Shown here piece after piece: positions 16,191-25,461 of a stretch of 64,000 nt of DNA. How positions within the stretch are numbered: the stretch's first letter is position 1; the number at the start of each line of letters is the position of its first letter. A program made the position numbers and the translations under genes. The DNA is taken from contig JACKBN010000002.1 in the NCBI GenBank assembly GCA_020634565.1, positions 372,001-436,000 on the forward strand, read 5' to 3'. This stretch comes from Ardenticatenaceae bacterium. Its GTDB lineage: Bacteria; Chloroflexota; Anaerolineae; Promineifilales; Promineifilaceae. A model generated the notes under the pieces. That model saw only the letters and a list, made by a program, of their open reading frames with translations, was not told the origin of the DNA and searched no databases.

Positions 16191-18707
16191 ATGAGTGACT
16201 TACCAAAAAAAGCAAAAATCGTCGTCATTGGGGCGGGGATCGTAGGCAACAGCCTGGTTTACCATCTGGCCAAGCACGGCTGGAAGAACATTGTCCTGCT
16301 GGATAAAGGCCCCCTGCCCAACCCGGGCGGCTCCACTGGCCATGCCTCCAACTTCATCTTCCCGGTGGATCATTCCAAAGAGATGACGATGATCACCCTG
16401 GACAGCGTGCGCCAGTACAAAGAGCTGGGCGTTTTCACCGAGAGCGGCGGCATCGAAGTGGCACGCACCGACGAGCGCATGGAAGAGCTGCGGCGGCGCA
16501 TGGCGTCCGCCAAAGCGTGGGGCGTTGAGTCCAAAATGCTGACGCCCGATGAGGTAGAAGAATTGGTGCCTTACCTGGATAAAAGCATCATCAAGGGTGG
16601 TTTTTACACCCCCAGCGTCGGCGTGGTCGATTCGCTGCGGGCGGGCACGCTGATGCGCGAATACGCCATTGAGCAGGGCGCGTTGCAAGTGTTCCCAAAC
16701 ACGGAAATTGAAGATTTAGTCGTCAAGAAAGGAAAAATCAAGGCCGTTAAAACCAGTCGAGGCAAAATTAAAGCGAAATACGTGATGATCGCTACGGGCT
16801 GCTGGAGTCCGAAACTGGCCGAAATGGCTGGCGCAACCATTCCGCTGACCCCCGCCGTGCACCAGATGATCAGCGTGGGGCCGCTGGCGCTCATGGAAAA
16901 AACGTCCAGCGAAATTGAATACCCCATCGTGCGCGACATGGACACCTTCTGCTACGAGCGGCAAAATGGTAACGACATGGAAGTCGGTTCCTACGCCCAC
17001 CGCCCCATTTTGATGGACGCCAAAGAGATTCCTTCCATCGAAGAATCCGCCATGTCCCCCACCGAACTGCCCTTTACCGAAGACGATTTTGAACCACAGT
17101 TGGAGCAAGCGCTGGAGCTGATGCCCGAAATTTTGGGCGACGAGAAGGCGGGCATTCGTCACGCCATCAACGGCCTGCTCTCGCTCACGCCAGATGGCGC
17201 ACCCATCATTGGCGAAACGGTTGAGGTGAAGAATTTGTGGTCGGTGGCGGCCATCTGGATTAAGGAAGCGCCTGGCTTTGCCAAAGCGGCCGTTGAATGG
17301 TTCACTGAAGGTGCCTCAGAAATTGATATTCACGCTACAGATATTGCCCGATTTTATGGATACGGCCGTACCAAACACCACATCAACGCCCGCACTTCCG
17401 AAGCCTTCAACAAAACGTATGGCATCGTGCACCCACGTGAGCAGTACGAATCCAACCGCAACGTGCGCGTCAGCCCCTTCTACATTCGCGAAAAAGAGCT
17501 GGGGGCTGAATTTTTTGAGACGGCTGGCTGGGAACGGCCGCAATGGTACAACAGCAATGAAAAACTGCTGGAAGAGTACAAAGACCAAATCACGGAACGG
17601 CCGCATGAATGGGACGCCCGCTGGTGGTCCCCTATCATCAACGCCGAGCACCTGGCCATGCGCGACCGCGTCGCTATGGTCGATCTCACCGCTTTTGCCC
17701 AATTTGATGTGGAAGGTCCAGGCGTCGTCGATTACATTGAAAAGATGGCCGTTAACAAGATGGATGTACCCGTAGGGCGCGGCGTCTACACGCCCATTCT
17801 GAACCCACACGGCGGCTTCAAATCTGACCTCACCATTTTGCGTCTGGCCAAAAACAAATACCGCATCATCACCGGCGGCAGCGACGGCGGGCGCGATAAG
17901 AAATGGTTCCAGGACAACCTGCCCAAAGACCATTCGGTCACCCTGACTGACCTCACTTCCGCCATCTGCACCGTGGGGCTGTGGGGACCACACGCTCGTG
18001 ACGTGCTGCAATCCGTCACCGCCGCTGACGTCTCCAACGAAGCGTTCCCCTACGGCACAACGCAGGAACTGATCATCAACGGCATTCCCGTCACCGCCTT
18101 CCGCATCTCCTACGTGGGCGAGTTGGGCTGGGAGCTGAGCACCAACATGGAGCACGGCCTCAAGCTGTGGGACACGCTTTGGGAAGCGGGTCAAAAATAT
18201 GGCATCGTCCCCGTGGGCATCGGCGTTTATGGCACGACGGGGCGCTTGGAAAAAGGGTACCGTCTCATGGGGCATGAACTGGAAGGCGAATACACTCCCG
18301 TCGAAGCTGGGCTGGAGCGCCGCCTGGTGAAGAAAGCACACTTCATCGGCAAGGAAGCGTATCTGAAAGCGCGCGAAGAAGGGCCGGCGGCCATTTTGTG
18401 CACGCTCACGGTAGATGATCACACGTCTGCCAGCGGCATGAAGCGGTACATGAACGGCGGCGAACCAATCGTCACGCCAGATGGGGAACGTATTGTGGAT
18501 AGCAAGGGACGGCCGTCTTACGTCACCAGCGCCGGAGCAGGACCATCCGTCGGCAAACATCTGTTGCTGGCCTACCTGCCCACGGAGATGGCCAAAGAAG
18601 GCACCAAGCTGGCCGTCGAATACATGACTGAGCTGTACCCGGTCACGGTCGCCGTCGCTGGCAGTCGCCCGCTGTTCGACCCGGATAATGAGAGAATGAA
18701 GCAGTAA
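16191..18707 (+). CDS. Dimethylglycine dehydrogenase-like FAD/GcvT fusion
   Basis: 838 residues from ATG 16191 (AAAGGAG 8 bases upstream). The N-terminal FAD oxidoreductase (DAO fold) starts KIVVIGAGIVGNSLVYHLAKHGW with the GxGxxG motif, followed by GGSTGHASNFIF, which in this family contains the His used for covalent flavin attachment. The C-terminal half is a GcvT/aminomethyltransferase fold (residues about 430-835: VAMVDLTAFAQFDVEGPGV, FRISYVGELGWEL, GTTGRLEKGYRLMGHEL, AGSRPLFDPDNERM). This fusion is typical of dimethylglycine and sarcosine dehydrogenases, which oxidise an N-methyl group and transfer it to tetrahydrofolate as methylene-THF. Electrons would pass to the ETF encoded next. It would handle the dimethylglycine left by a betaine methyltransferase. 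Confidence 0.88.
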   Translation: MSDLPKKAKIVVIGAGIVGNSLVYHLAKHGWKNIVLLDKGPLPNPGGSTGHASNFIFPVDHSKEMTMITLDSVRQYKELGVFTESGGIEVARTDERMEELRRRMASAKAWGVESKMLTPDEVEELVPYLDKSIIKGGFYTPSVGVVDSLRAGTLMREYAIEQGALQVFPNTEIEDLVVKKGKIKAVKTSRGKIKAKYVMIATGCWSPKLAEMAGATIPLTPAVHQMISVGPLALMEKTSSEIEYPIVRDMDTFCYERQNGNDMEVGSYAHRPILMDAKEIPSIEESAMSPTELPFTEDDFEPQLEQALELMPEILGDEKAGIRHAINGLLSLTPDGAPIIGETVEVKNLWSVAAIWIKEAPGFAKAAVEWFTEGASEIDIHATDIARFYGYGRTKHHINARTSEAFNKTYGIVHPREQYESNRNVRVSPFYIREKELGAEFFETAGWERPQWYNSNEKLLEEYKDQITERPHEWDARWWSPIINAEHLAMRDRVAMVDLTAFAQFDVEGPGVVDYIEKMAVNKMDVPVGRGVYTPILNPHGGFKSDLTILRLAKNKYRIITGGSDGGRDKKWFQDNLPKDHSVTLTDLTSAICTVGLWGPHARDVLQSVTAADVSNEAFPYGTTQELIINGIPVTAFRISYVGELGWELSTNMEHGLKLWDTLWEAGQKYGIVPVGIGVYGTTGRLEKGYRLMGHELEGEYTPVEAGLERRLVKKAHFIGKEAYLKAREEGPAAILCTLTVDDHTSASGMKRYMNGGEPIVTPDGERIVDSKGRPSYVTSAGAGPSVGKHLLLAYLPTEMAKEGTKLAVEYMTELYPVTVAVAGSRPLFDPDNERMKQ

Positions 18708-18780
18708 TCGGTGATCAGTAATCGGTAATCGGAGAGAAGTTATTCACCGATTACCGATAACCGATTACGGATTACCGAAA
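18708..18780. repeat. Heptamer-type inverted repeat spacer (GTAATCGG)
   Basis: Units of GTAATCGG/GTGATCA (18708-18732) and their complement CCGATTACCGATAACCGATT (from 18747) form an imperfect hairpin filling the whole spacer between the dehydrogenase and etfB. The ribosome site AAGGTGAT of etfB follows directly. Confidence 0.8.
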
Positions 18781-18791
18781 AAGGTGATCAG

Positions 18792-19550
18792 ATGGACATT
18801 TTAGTATGCGTCAAGCGCGTCCCCACCACGGGAGCCAGAATTGTGCTCACGGAGGATGCTAGAGGGATTGAAACGCGCAATTTAGGTTTTACCGTCAGTC
18901 CGCATGAGGAGTGCGCCGTGGAAGAGGCGGTGCAGCTTGTGGAAAAACATGGCGGCAGCGTCACCGTGCTCACGCTGGGCAGCAGCGAGTCCACCCAGCA
19001 AATTCGGGATGCAATGGCGGTGGGTGCCGACAAGGGCATTCTGCTAGAAACTGACGGTGGCGAATGGGATCCGATGGCCACCGCCAACGCAATTGTGGAC
19101 GCGGTGCAAGCGTCTGAAGAAAAGTTCGACCTGCTTCTGTTTGGCAACGAAGCGGCCGATAGTGGTGATTATCAGGTGGGCGTCCGCGTGGCGCACGCGC
19201 TGGATCTGCCCTGTGTGACTGGCGTAAAAGCGCTGGAAATCAATGGCGATACAGCCACCGCCCGGCGCGAAGCTGGCGGCGGCTTTGAACTGTACGAAGT
19301 CGGCCTGCCTGCGGTCATCACCGTGAAAGAAGGCATCAACCTGCCCCGCTATCCTTCCGTACCAGGGCGTTTGCGCGCCAAAAAGAAGCCGCTGGAAACG
19401 AGTACACCAGAAAATAACGGTGGCGGTTTGGAAATGGTGAAGTTGGTCACCCCACCCGAGCAAAGCAAAACGGCCGAAGTTTTAGGTGAAGGAACGGCCG
19501 CTGTGCCGCGAATTGTTGAACTTTTACGGGAAATGAAATTTTTAGAGTGA
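18792..19550 (+). CDS. etfB: Electron transfer flavoprotein, beta subunit
   Basis: 252 residues, normal for EtfB. It begins MDILVCVKRVPTT and carries SPHEECAVEEAVQL, VTVLTLG, LLLFGNEAADSGDYQVGVRVAHAL and LPRYPSVPGRLRAKKKPL, which together form the AMP-binding and recognition-loop regions of the family. The heterodimer accepts electrons from flavin dehydrogenases, here most likely the dimethylglycine-dehydrogenase-like protein just upstream. etfA follows after a 70-bp hairpin spacer. No ETF-quinone oxidoreductase gene is in the window. Confidence 0.95.
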   Translation: MDILVCVKRVPTTGARIVLTEDARGIETRNLGFTVSPHEECAVEEAVQLVEKHGGSVTVLTLGSSESTQQIRDAMAVGADKGILLETDGGEWDPMATANAIVDAVQASEEKFDLLLFGNEAADSGDYQVGVRVAHALDLPCVTGVKALEINGDTATARREAGGGFELYEVGLPAVITVKEGINLPRYPSVPGRLRAKKKPLETSTPENNGGGLEMVKLVTPPEQSKTAEVLGEGTAAVPRIVELLREMKFLE

Positions 19551-19620
19551 AAAGTAAAAAGTGATAAGTGTAAGAGACCCACTTTTTACTTTTCACTTAT
19601 CACTTTTCACTTCAACTTAG
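19551..19620. repeat. Heptamer-type inverted repeat spacer (AAAAGTG)
   Basis: AAAAGTAAAAAGTGATAAGTG on the left is matched by CACTTTTTACTTTTCACTTATCAC on the right, giving a hairpin of tandem AAAGTGA-like units between etfB and etfA. The left arm overlaps the etfB stop codon. Confidence 0.75.
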
Positions 19621-19633
19621 AAGTGAGATACAA

Positions 19634-20593
19634 ATGATTTTAGGCATTATCGAACACGACCGGGGACAGTTAAACAATCAATCTTTGGAAATGCTCACGC
19701 TAGCGCGGCAGGTGGCGGCAGATGAGGGTGTGGGGATTACGGCCGTTCTCATTGGCAACAATTCCGCACATTTAGCAGACAACCTCGCCGCCTATGGCGT
19801 TAGCCAGGCCATTGTGGCCAGCCACGACGGGCTAGACGAGTATGCACCAGCAGCGTGGGCCGCAGCCGTAGCCCAAATTGCCCAGGCCAATACGCCCAAA
19901 GCGATCATGGCCACCGGCACTGACCGGGGCAATGAACTCATGGCACATGTCGCTGCGCAGCTAAATTTGGCGATGGCCGCCAACGTTACCCAGGTGACCG
20001 TCGGCGACAGCTACGACATCACCCGCGTGCGCTGGGGCGGCAGCCTCTTTGAAGAGGCCAAACTACACGGCAACATCAAGCTGCTCACCGTCGCCCCACT
20101 GGTGCAAGAAGTGAGCGAAGCGCCCAGCGGCGGCGTGACGGTAGAAACGTTCAGCCCAGAACTGGACGACAAGCATTTCCGCGTGCGCGTTACCTCGCGT
20201 GAAGCGCCAGAAGCCGATAAAATTTCGCTGGCCGAAGCGCGACTGGTCGTAGGCGGTGGTCGCGGCGTGGGCAGTGCTGAAGGCTTTGCCGTGCTGGATG
20301 AGTTGGCGGAACTACTCAACGGCGCGGTGGGCGGCTCCCGGGTGGCCACTAACCTGGGCTGGCGGCCTCATCACGACCAGGTCGGGCAAACTGGCACCCG
20401 CATCGCGCCGGATTTGTACATCGCCTGCGGCATCAGCGGCGCAATCCAACATTGGGTCGGCTGCAAAGGCTCCAAGAAAATCCTGGCTATCAATACCGAC
20501 CCCGAAGCTCCCATGATGACCAAAGCCGATTACGCTGTCATTGGCAACCTGCACGAAGTTTTACCAGCATTAATTGCCGAATTGAAAAAGTGA
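19634..20593 (+). CDS. etfA: Electron transfer flavoprotein, alpha subunit
   Basis: 319 residues. The C-terminal FAD domain has the EtfA signature: VVGGGRGVGSAEGF, the LGWRPHHDQVGQTG stretch, APDLYIACGISGAIQHWVG and ILAINTDPEAPMMTKADYAVIGN. The N-terminal domain pairs with EtfB. A GAAGTGAGAT sequence precedes the ATG. The next gene of the expected pathway (virulence-factor-family protein) is displaced by about 1.2 kb of AT-rich sequence. Confidence 0.95.
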   Translation: MILGIIEHDRGQLNNQSLEMLTLARQVAADEGVGITAVLIGNNSAHLADNLAAYGVSQAIVASHDGLDEYAPAAWAAAVAQIAQANTPKAIMATGTDRGNELMAHVAAQLNLAMAANVTQVTVGDSYDITRVRWGGSLFEEAKLHGNIKLLTVAPLVQEVSEAPSGGVTVETFSPELDDKHFRVRVTSREAPEADKISLAEARLVVGGGRGVGSAEGFAVLDELAELLNGAVGGSRVATNLGWRPHHDQVGQTGTRIAPDLYIACGISGAIQHWVGCKGSKKILAINTDPEAPMMTKADYAVIGNLHEVLPALIAELKK

Positions 20594-20672
20594 ACGCCGT
20601 AAAACCATTACGGGCTCCGTTCCACGAACAATATGCGAAACCAAGACAAACAACAAGTTTTCAGAGAAACCA

Positions 20673-21638
20673 ATGGAAATTGTGCCAGGTGAAGGTTTAG
20701 GACCCATTAAATTTGGAATGTCCCCAAGTGAAGTGATTTCCATAATGGGAGAGAAGCAAGTTTATGAATCATGGATGCGTGGTAACCTTAATGATTCACT
20801 TGTATATCCAGGGATCGTGATTATTTTTGATGTATATAACTCAGCGGGTCCATTAGCAAACAGCCAGGTGGAAGAATTTGAGATTAGTGAGTCTTTTATC
20901 GAGGTCAAATTTAAGGGGCTAAGCATCTTCAAAGAAAGCAAACAAGCGATAGAAAACGCGCTAACATCACATAGCATTCCATACCAAATAAACGAACCAG
21001 ACATATCAATAAGCGCAATTGGTTTAGCACTTGGGTTCAATAATTTGGGAAAAGTTGACAACATATCTTTTTGGAACACCGGTAAAAAATCACAAACCGG
21101 CAACATTACACAATTGCAAAAGCTAGATGAACTTATTAGATTTCTAGAAACGTCTATGCCTGGTTGGCCACAATATTTTGAACGTCTTGAAGCAATTAGA
21201 GAGCTAGAACAAATTGGCGATCCCAAAGCTATTGCAATTTTAACCAAAATAACACGCGATGATACCCAGGAGTTTGACGCTTGGGGTCTGGATGCAGGTT
21301 TCTCGATGGCTTACTTTGCCCAAGAGGCTATCAAAAACATTCAGGCGAGAAATCAATTAAATCCCAATATTGAAGTAGTTGCCTCCTTTGTTGAATTTTT
21401 CAAGGATGTCCCTTACCACGTAGGAGTAGTTAAAGCTGCGTTTTCAAGATACGAAAATCCAGGGTGGGATAGACATTGGATTAGCGCAAAAAAAATCATC
21501 GTTGAACGAAAATTATCAGTTGGTGAGCCTCTAGAAATTGTAACAGTTATTGGTGGTCAAAATTTAAGCAAAAAACTAGATGAGGATGCTTACAAATGGC
21601 TAGAAAAAATGGTTTCTGATGTCGATAAGCAGAATTAA
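20673..21638 (+). CDS. Hypothetical protein in AT-rich insertion, HEAT-like segment
   Basis: 321 residues, no signal peptide. The N-terminus reads GEGLGPIKFGMSPSEVISIMG, a pattern found in many small immunity-like or uncharacterised proteins. A middle stretch (YFERLEAIRELEQIGDPKAIAILTKI) looks like one HEAT repeat. The composition is clearly more AT-rich than its neighbours, and no ACGGCCGT palindrome occurs between about 19.75 and 22.04 kb, the longest gap in that part of the window. It interrupts an otherwise continuous one-carbon operon. This suggests recent acquisition. I do not recognise the function; an immunity or regulatory role would be speculation. Confidence 0.6.
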   Translation: MEIVPGEGLGPIKFGMSPSEVISIMGEKQVYESWMRGNLNDSLVYPGIVIIFDVYNSAGPLANSQVEEFEISESFIEVKFKGLSIFKESKQAIENALTSHSIPYQINEPDISISAIGLALGFNNLGKVDNISFWNTGKKSQTGNITQLQKLDELIRFLETSMPGWPQYFERLEAIRELEQIGDPKAIAILTKITRDDTQEFDAWGLDAGFSMAYFAQEAIKNIQARNQLNPNIEVVASFVEFFKDVPYHVGVVKAAFSRYENPGWDRHWISAKKIIVERKLSVGEPLEIVTVIGGQNLSKKLDEDAYKWLEKMVSDVDKQN

Positions 21639-21777
21639 GAATCAAGTCTGGTTAGTTGAATCATCTTTGGAAACGGCACTCAAAGTGTCGAAAGGTACTT
21701 TTCGGCAAAGATTGGCACGGTTGATACAATTCCTGTTATGCATAACATTCTTGGCAATACAGGTAGCAAGTGCATTT

Positions 21778-22086
21778 ATGGCAAAGTATCAAATTCTATT
21801 TTGGCATGATATTCCCATGCAGGTACGCGCTGGGGGACGGCGCGATCGGGTGAGTGCAGAACTTCCACAACGGTTTCAACTGGCGGTAGATAATGCAGCG
21901 ATGGCGGCGAATCTCACCGGTACGGATGCGTATCTTGAGGGCTTTCGCTGGGGAGATTCCCAGGAACGTGAAGGAACGCCCGAAGAAGTGGCCAATGCGG
22001 TTGCCGCCGAATTGGATGCTCAATTTGCGAAGATTGATTGGCGGAATACGGCCGTTAACCTGACGAATCCCCAGGCTGATGAATAA
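21778..22086 (+). CDS. Small 'virulence factor' family protein of C1 operons
   Basis: 102 residues from ATG 21778. It matches the small family annotated as virulence factor (PF13769, from memory): YQILFWHDIPMQVRAGGRRDRVSAELP, ANLTGTDAYLEGFRWGD and EGTPEEVANAVAAELD. Despite the name, relatives often sit beside corrinoid methyltransferase and reactivator genes, as here, 2 bp before the reactivator. Biochemical role unknown. A longer reading from 21619 adds sequence that looks like AT-rich insertion rather than protein, so the short start is preferred. Confidence 0.72.
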   Translation: MAKYQILFWHDIPMQVRAGGRRDRVSAELPQRFQLAVDNAAMAANLTGTDAYLEGFRWGDSQEREGTPEEVANAVAAELDAQFAKIDWRNTAVNLTNPQADE

Positions 22087-22088
22087 TT

Positions 22089-24149
22089 ATGACTGACCAC
22101 AGCCACAACGAACCGCTCGTCATTTTTATGCCCTCTGGACGCCGGGGGCGTGTCCCCGCTGGAACCCTCGTTTTGGATGCTGCCCGCCAGCTTGGCGTGG
22201 AGATTGAAAGCATCTGCGGCGGACGGCTGACCTGCAATAAATGCCGCATCCGTGTTGAAGAAGGTCAATTTGCCAAACATGGCATTAGCTCGGCCAGCAG
22301 CCATCTTTCCCCCGCCAGCGCAGACGAAACGCGCTTGCTAGAGAAGTTGGAAAGTCTGGATTGTCGTCTATCTTGCAATGCCCAGATTTTGGACGACGCC
22401 CTGATTTTTGTGCCAGAAGAAAGTCGCGCCCACAAGCAGGTGGTGCGCAAAGCAGCCACCGAACGTGTTATTGATCTGTTCCCGGCGGTGCGCCAGGTGT
22501 TTGTAGAAGTGGATCAGGCGCAGTTGGGTGAGCACCGCGGGGATTGGGGACGCTTGCAGGATGCGCTGGCGGCAAAGTGGGATTTGCATAATCTCACCAT
22601 TGACTTGCCTGCGCTGCGTGAGCTGCAAGCCAATCTGCGCAGCGGCAAATGGGCCGTGACGGTGACGCTGTGGCAGGATCACGAAGTGATCGATGTGCAG
22701 CCGGGCTACCAGGAAGGCGTTTACGGGCTGGCGGTGGACATTGGCTCCACCACCATTGCCGGGTTCCTGTGCAATTTGCGCACCGGCGAAATTTTAGCCA
22801 CCGACTCGATGATGAACCCGCAAGTGACCTACGGCGAAGATTTGATGAGCCGCATCTCGTATGCGATGATGCACAATAATGGTCTGGACAAGATGCATAC
22901 GGCCGTTATCGAAGCCCTCAACCATTTGGCGGCAAGCACCGCCCGCGAAGCTGGCATTCGCCAACGGCAAATTCAGGAAGCGGTATTTGTGGGCAACACC
23001 ACGATGACCCACATTTTGCTGGGCATCAGCCCGGTAGAGTTAGGCGGCGCGCCGTTTGCGCTAGCCAATCGGGCTGCCATGGACGTGAAAGCGCGTGAAT
23101 TGGGTTTGCGGCTGCACCGTGGCGCCAATATTCATGTGCTGCCAGCCGAAGCTGGGCACGTTGGGGCAGACAATGTTGCTGCCCTTATCGCCGAAGAGCC
23201 ATACAATCAGGAAGATGTTACGCTGCTGGTGGACGTGGGCACCAATGCAGAAATTGTGCTGGGCAACAAAGAGTGGATGCTAAGCGCCTCCAGCCCGACC
23301 GGCCCGGCCTTTGAAGGGGCGCAAATCCGGTTTGGCATGCGGGCTGCGCCAGGGGCCATTGAGCGGGTTCGCATCGACCCGGAAACTTGGGAAGCCCGTT
23401 TCCGCGTGATTGGCGAGGAAGGCTGGTCTGACAGCTGGCACATCGGCGTAGAATTTCCGGTTGAGGAACAGCCCAAACATTTGGCAGCAGGCATTTGCGG
23501 CTCAGGCATCATCGAAGTCGTGGCGGAGATGTTTTTGGCGGGCATTTTGCAGCCAGACGGCCGTTTTAACCCGGACCTGCCCCATGAACGCATCCGCTGG
23601 GACGGCAAGCGGGGTGAATACATTCTGGCCACCGCCGAACAGTCCACCATGGGCATGCCGGTCGTGGTAACGCAAGACGATGTGCGCAACATTCAGCTGG
23701 CCAAAGCGGCACTGTACGCAGGCATCAAACTATTGATGAACGAAGCGGAGCTGGAAACTGTCGATCGTATCGTGCTGGCAGGTGCCTTCGGCAGCTATAT
23801 CGATCCCAAGTACGCCATGATTTTGGGCTTGATTCCTGATTGTGATCTGGAGAAGGTAACGGCCGTTGGCAATGCCGCTGGTGATGGCGCCCGGATTGCC
23901 TTGCTCAACAAGCACAAACGGACAGAGGCGCAGCGCATTTCTGAATGGGTCACTTATGTAGAAACGGCCGTTCATCCCCAGTTTCAGGAAGAGTTTGTCG
24001 GCGCGATTCATTTGCCCCACGCCAGCGATGCCTTTCCCCATTTGAATGGATTGCTGCCAGAACTAAAATCTGGGAGTGAGTTGAATGGAAACGGCCGTAT
24101 CGAACGCAGGCGGCGCCGCAGAGCCAGAAACCCAGAGATTGGCGATTAG
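22089..24149 (+). CDS. Corrinoid protein reductive activator (2Fe-2S, ASKHA/DUF4445)
   Basis: 686 residues. The N-terminal 2Fe-2S ferredoxin domain (residues about 8-105) has CGGRLTCNKCRIRV and a later Cys (RLSCNAQI). A linker follows, then an ASKHA-type ATPase domain: GLAVDIGSTTIAGFL, FVGNTTMTHILLG, LLVDVGTNAEIVLG, GPAFEGAQIRFGMRAAPGAIE, ICGSGIIEVVAEMFLAG and IVLAGAFGSYIDPKYAM. Such proteins use ATP and low-potential electrons to return accidentally oxidised Co(II) corrinoid to Co(I). The C-terminus ends with 8 Arg within about 11 residues (positions 670-680), an unusual tail shared with other enzymes of this operon. It starts 2 bp after the preceding stop. Confidence 0.92.
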   Translation: MTDHSHNEPLVIFMPSGRRGRVPAGTLVLDAARQLGVEIESICGGRLTCNKCRIRVEEGQFAKHGISSASSHLSPASADETRLLEKLESLDCRLSCNAQILDDALIFVPEESRAHKQVVRKAATERVIDLFPAVRQVFVEVDQAQLGEHRGDWGRLQDALAAKWDLHNLTIDLPALRELQANLRSGKWAVTVTLWQDHEVIDVQPGYQEGVYGLAVDIGSTTIAGFLCNLRTGEILATDSMMNPQVTYGEDLMSRISYAMMHNNGLDKMHTAVIEALNHLAASTAREAGIRQRQIQEAVFVGNTTMTHILLGISPVELGGAPFALANRAAMDVKARELGLRLHRGANIHVLPAEAGHVGADNVAALIAEEPYNQEDVTLLVDVGTNAEIVLGNKEWMLSASSPTGPAFEGAQIRFGMRAAPGAIERVRIDPETWEARFRVIGEEGWSDSWHIGVEFPVEEQPKHLAAGICGSGIIEVVAEMFLAGILQPDGRFNPDLPHERIRWDGKRGEYILATAEQSTMGMPVVVTQDDVRNIQLAKAALYAGIKLLMNEAELETVDRIVLAGAFGSYIDPKYAMILGLIPDCDLEKVTAVGNAAGDGARIALLNKHKRTEAQRISEWVTYVETAVHPQFQEEFVGAIHLPHASDAFPHLNGLLPELKSGSELNGNGRIERRRRRRARNPEIGD

Positions 24150-24191
24150 ATTCCCACAATCGCCCCAATTTTTAGCCAAGAGGATAAGGTA

Positions 24192-24887
24192 ATGAGCGAA
24201 GACCAAGAAGATATCATCCTTGAAGAACTTTCATTAGAAGAGCTGTATGAGCTCATGCATGAAGATTTATACGACGGCTATGCCGAAGAAATCGAAGAAG
24301 AAGTGCATGAAGCGCTCAGCCGGGACATTGCTCCCTACGACATTTTGACCTACGGTCTGGTGGCCGGCATGGACATCGTTGGTGTGGATTTCCGCGACGG
24401 AATTTTGTTTGTGCCGGAAGTGCTGATGGCCGCCAAGGCAATGAAAGCGGGGATGGCTATTTTACGGCCGTTGCTCGCTGAAACCGGCGCACCGAAAATG
24501 GGCACCCTGGTCATCGGCACCGTCAAGGGTGACATCCACGACATTGGCCAAAACCTGGTCAGCATGATGATGGAAGGCGCAGGCTTCGAGGTGATCAACA
24601 TCGGCATCAACAATTCTGTTGAAGATTATTTTGCCGCCATCAAGGAACACAATCCCGACATTTTGGGGATGAGCGCCCTGCTCACCACCACCATGCCGTA
24701 CATGCGCGTCGTGATCAATGCCCTCAAGGAAGAAGGCATTCGCAACGATATCGTGGTGTTGGTGGGTGGTGCCCCGCTTAACGAAGCATTTGCTGAAGAT
24801 ATCGAGGCCGACGCCTACTGTCGGGATGCGGCCGTTGCCGTTGAAACCGCCAAAAAGTTTATGGAGATCCGCAAAGCCAAAGGCTAA
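24192..24887 (+). CDS. Corrinoid (methylamine-type) methyl carrier protein
   Basis: 231 residues. The helical cap domain (residues about 45-95: DILTYGLVAGMDIVGVDFRDGILFVPEVLMAAKAMKAG) and the cobalamin-binding Rossmann domain with DIHDIG at 114-119 (His116 being the lower axial cobalt ligand), then VINIGINNSVEDYF and ILGMSALLTTTMPYM. It carries the methyl group between the MttB-family enzyme and the methyl-THF transferase. The first 40 residues contain 18 Asp/Glu and no Lys or Arg, an acidic extension beyond the usual cap. AAGAGG precedes the ATG. All its expected partners are in this cluster. Confidence 0.93.
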   Translation: MSEDQEDIILEELSLEELYELMHEDLYDGYAEEIEEEVHEALSRDIAPYDILTYGLVAGMDIVGVDFRDGILFVPEVLMAAKAMKAGMAILRPLLAETGAPKMGTLVIGTVKGDIHDIGQNLVSMMMEGAGFEVINIGINNSVEDYFAAIKEHNPDILGMSALLTTTMPYMRVVINALKEEGIRNDIVVLVGGAPLNEAFAEDIEADAYCRDAAVAVETAKKFMEIRKAKG

Positions 24888-24906
24888 ACCGGAAAAGGAC
24901 AAAATC

Positions 24907-25398
24907 ATGGGACTGCTGCGTCGTCTGCAAAACCATCCAGCTTTTCTGGAAAGAGTTTATGATCTGACGCATACGGCCGTATCCACCCTGCACCCCCTTA
25001 TTAAACGATTTGGCTATGAACGGGCCAACCGCTGGGTCAAAGGGGTAGAAGAATGGGGTAAAAGCGCCGTGTTCGACTGCCACATGTGCGGCCAATGCAT
25101 CCTACACTCCACCGGCATGACCTGCTCCATGAGTTGCCCCAAAAATTTGCGCAACGGCCCCTGCGGCGGCGTCCGCGCCAACGGGCACTGCGAAGTCAAG
25201 CCAGAAATGCGCTGCGTTTGGGTGCAGGCGTTTGAACGTTCCCGCCAGATGCCCACCTACGGCGATGAAATTTTATGGATCCAGCCCCCGGTTAACCGCC
25301 GCCTGGAAGGCGAATCCGCCTGGATTACCATGCTCACCGGCGTAGACATGGAAACACCGAAGGGCTGGGTAGGGACATCTTCAATTTCAGTAAAATAA
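24907..25398 (+). CDS. metV: MetV-like methylene-THF reductase partner (Cys-rich)
   Basis: 163 residues from ATG 24907 (AAAAGGA upstream). It matches the methylene-tetrahydrofolate reductase C-terminal family: CHMCGQCILHSTGMTCSMSCPKNLRNGPCGG, with eight Cys in residues 57-100 that probably bind zinc or Fe-S, then MRCVWVQAFERS. MetV forms a complex with MetF in acetogens and related bacteria, where MetF-V interconverts methyl-THF and methylene-THF with an electron partner other than NADH. MetF follows 63 bp downstream. In this context the complex would run in the oxidative direction, but sequence cannot decide direction. Confidence 0.87.
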   Translation: MGLLRRLQNHPAFLERVYDLTHTAVSTLHPLIKRFGYERANRWVKGVEEWGKSAVFDCHMCGQCILHSTGMTCSMSCPKNLRNGPCGGVRANGHCEVKPEMRCVWVQAFERSRQMPTYGDEILWIQPPVNRRLEGESAWITMLTGVDMETPKGWVGTSSISVK

Positions 25399-25457
25399 TC
25401 GGTGATCAGTAATCAGTGAGTCAGTTACCAGTTTGCTGAATACTGATATCTGGACAG
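25399..25457. repeat. Heptamer-type repeat spacer (ATCAGTA/GTGATCAGTA)
   Basis: Units such as GGTGATCAGTAATCAGTGAG and ACTGATA fill the gap between metV and metF. The pairing is weaker than in the spacers at 16.1 and 18.7 kb but of the same kind. Confidence 0.65.
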
Positions 25458-25461
25458 TAAC

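Noticed and set aside
17316..18560. Long minus-strand open frame (414 codons) opposite the dimethylglycine-dehydrogenase-like gene
   Set aside because: Composition effect of the GC-rich gene on the plus strand; no recognisable motif, no ribosome site, and the plus-strand gene is certain.
21619..21777. N-terminal extension of the virulence-factor-family protein
   Set aside because: The added residues come from the AT-rich inserted sequence, and the family normally starts near MAKYQILFW.
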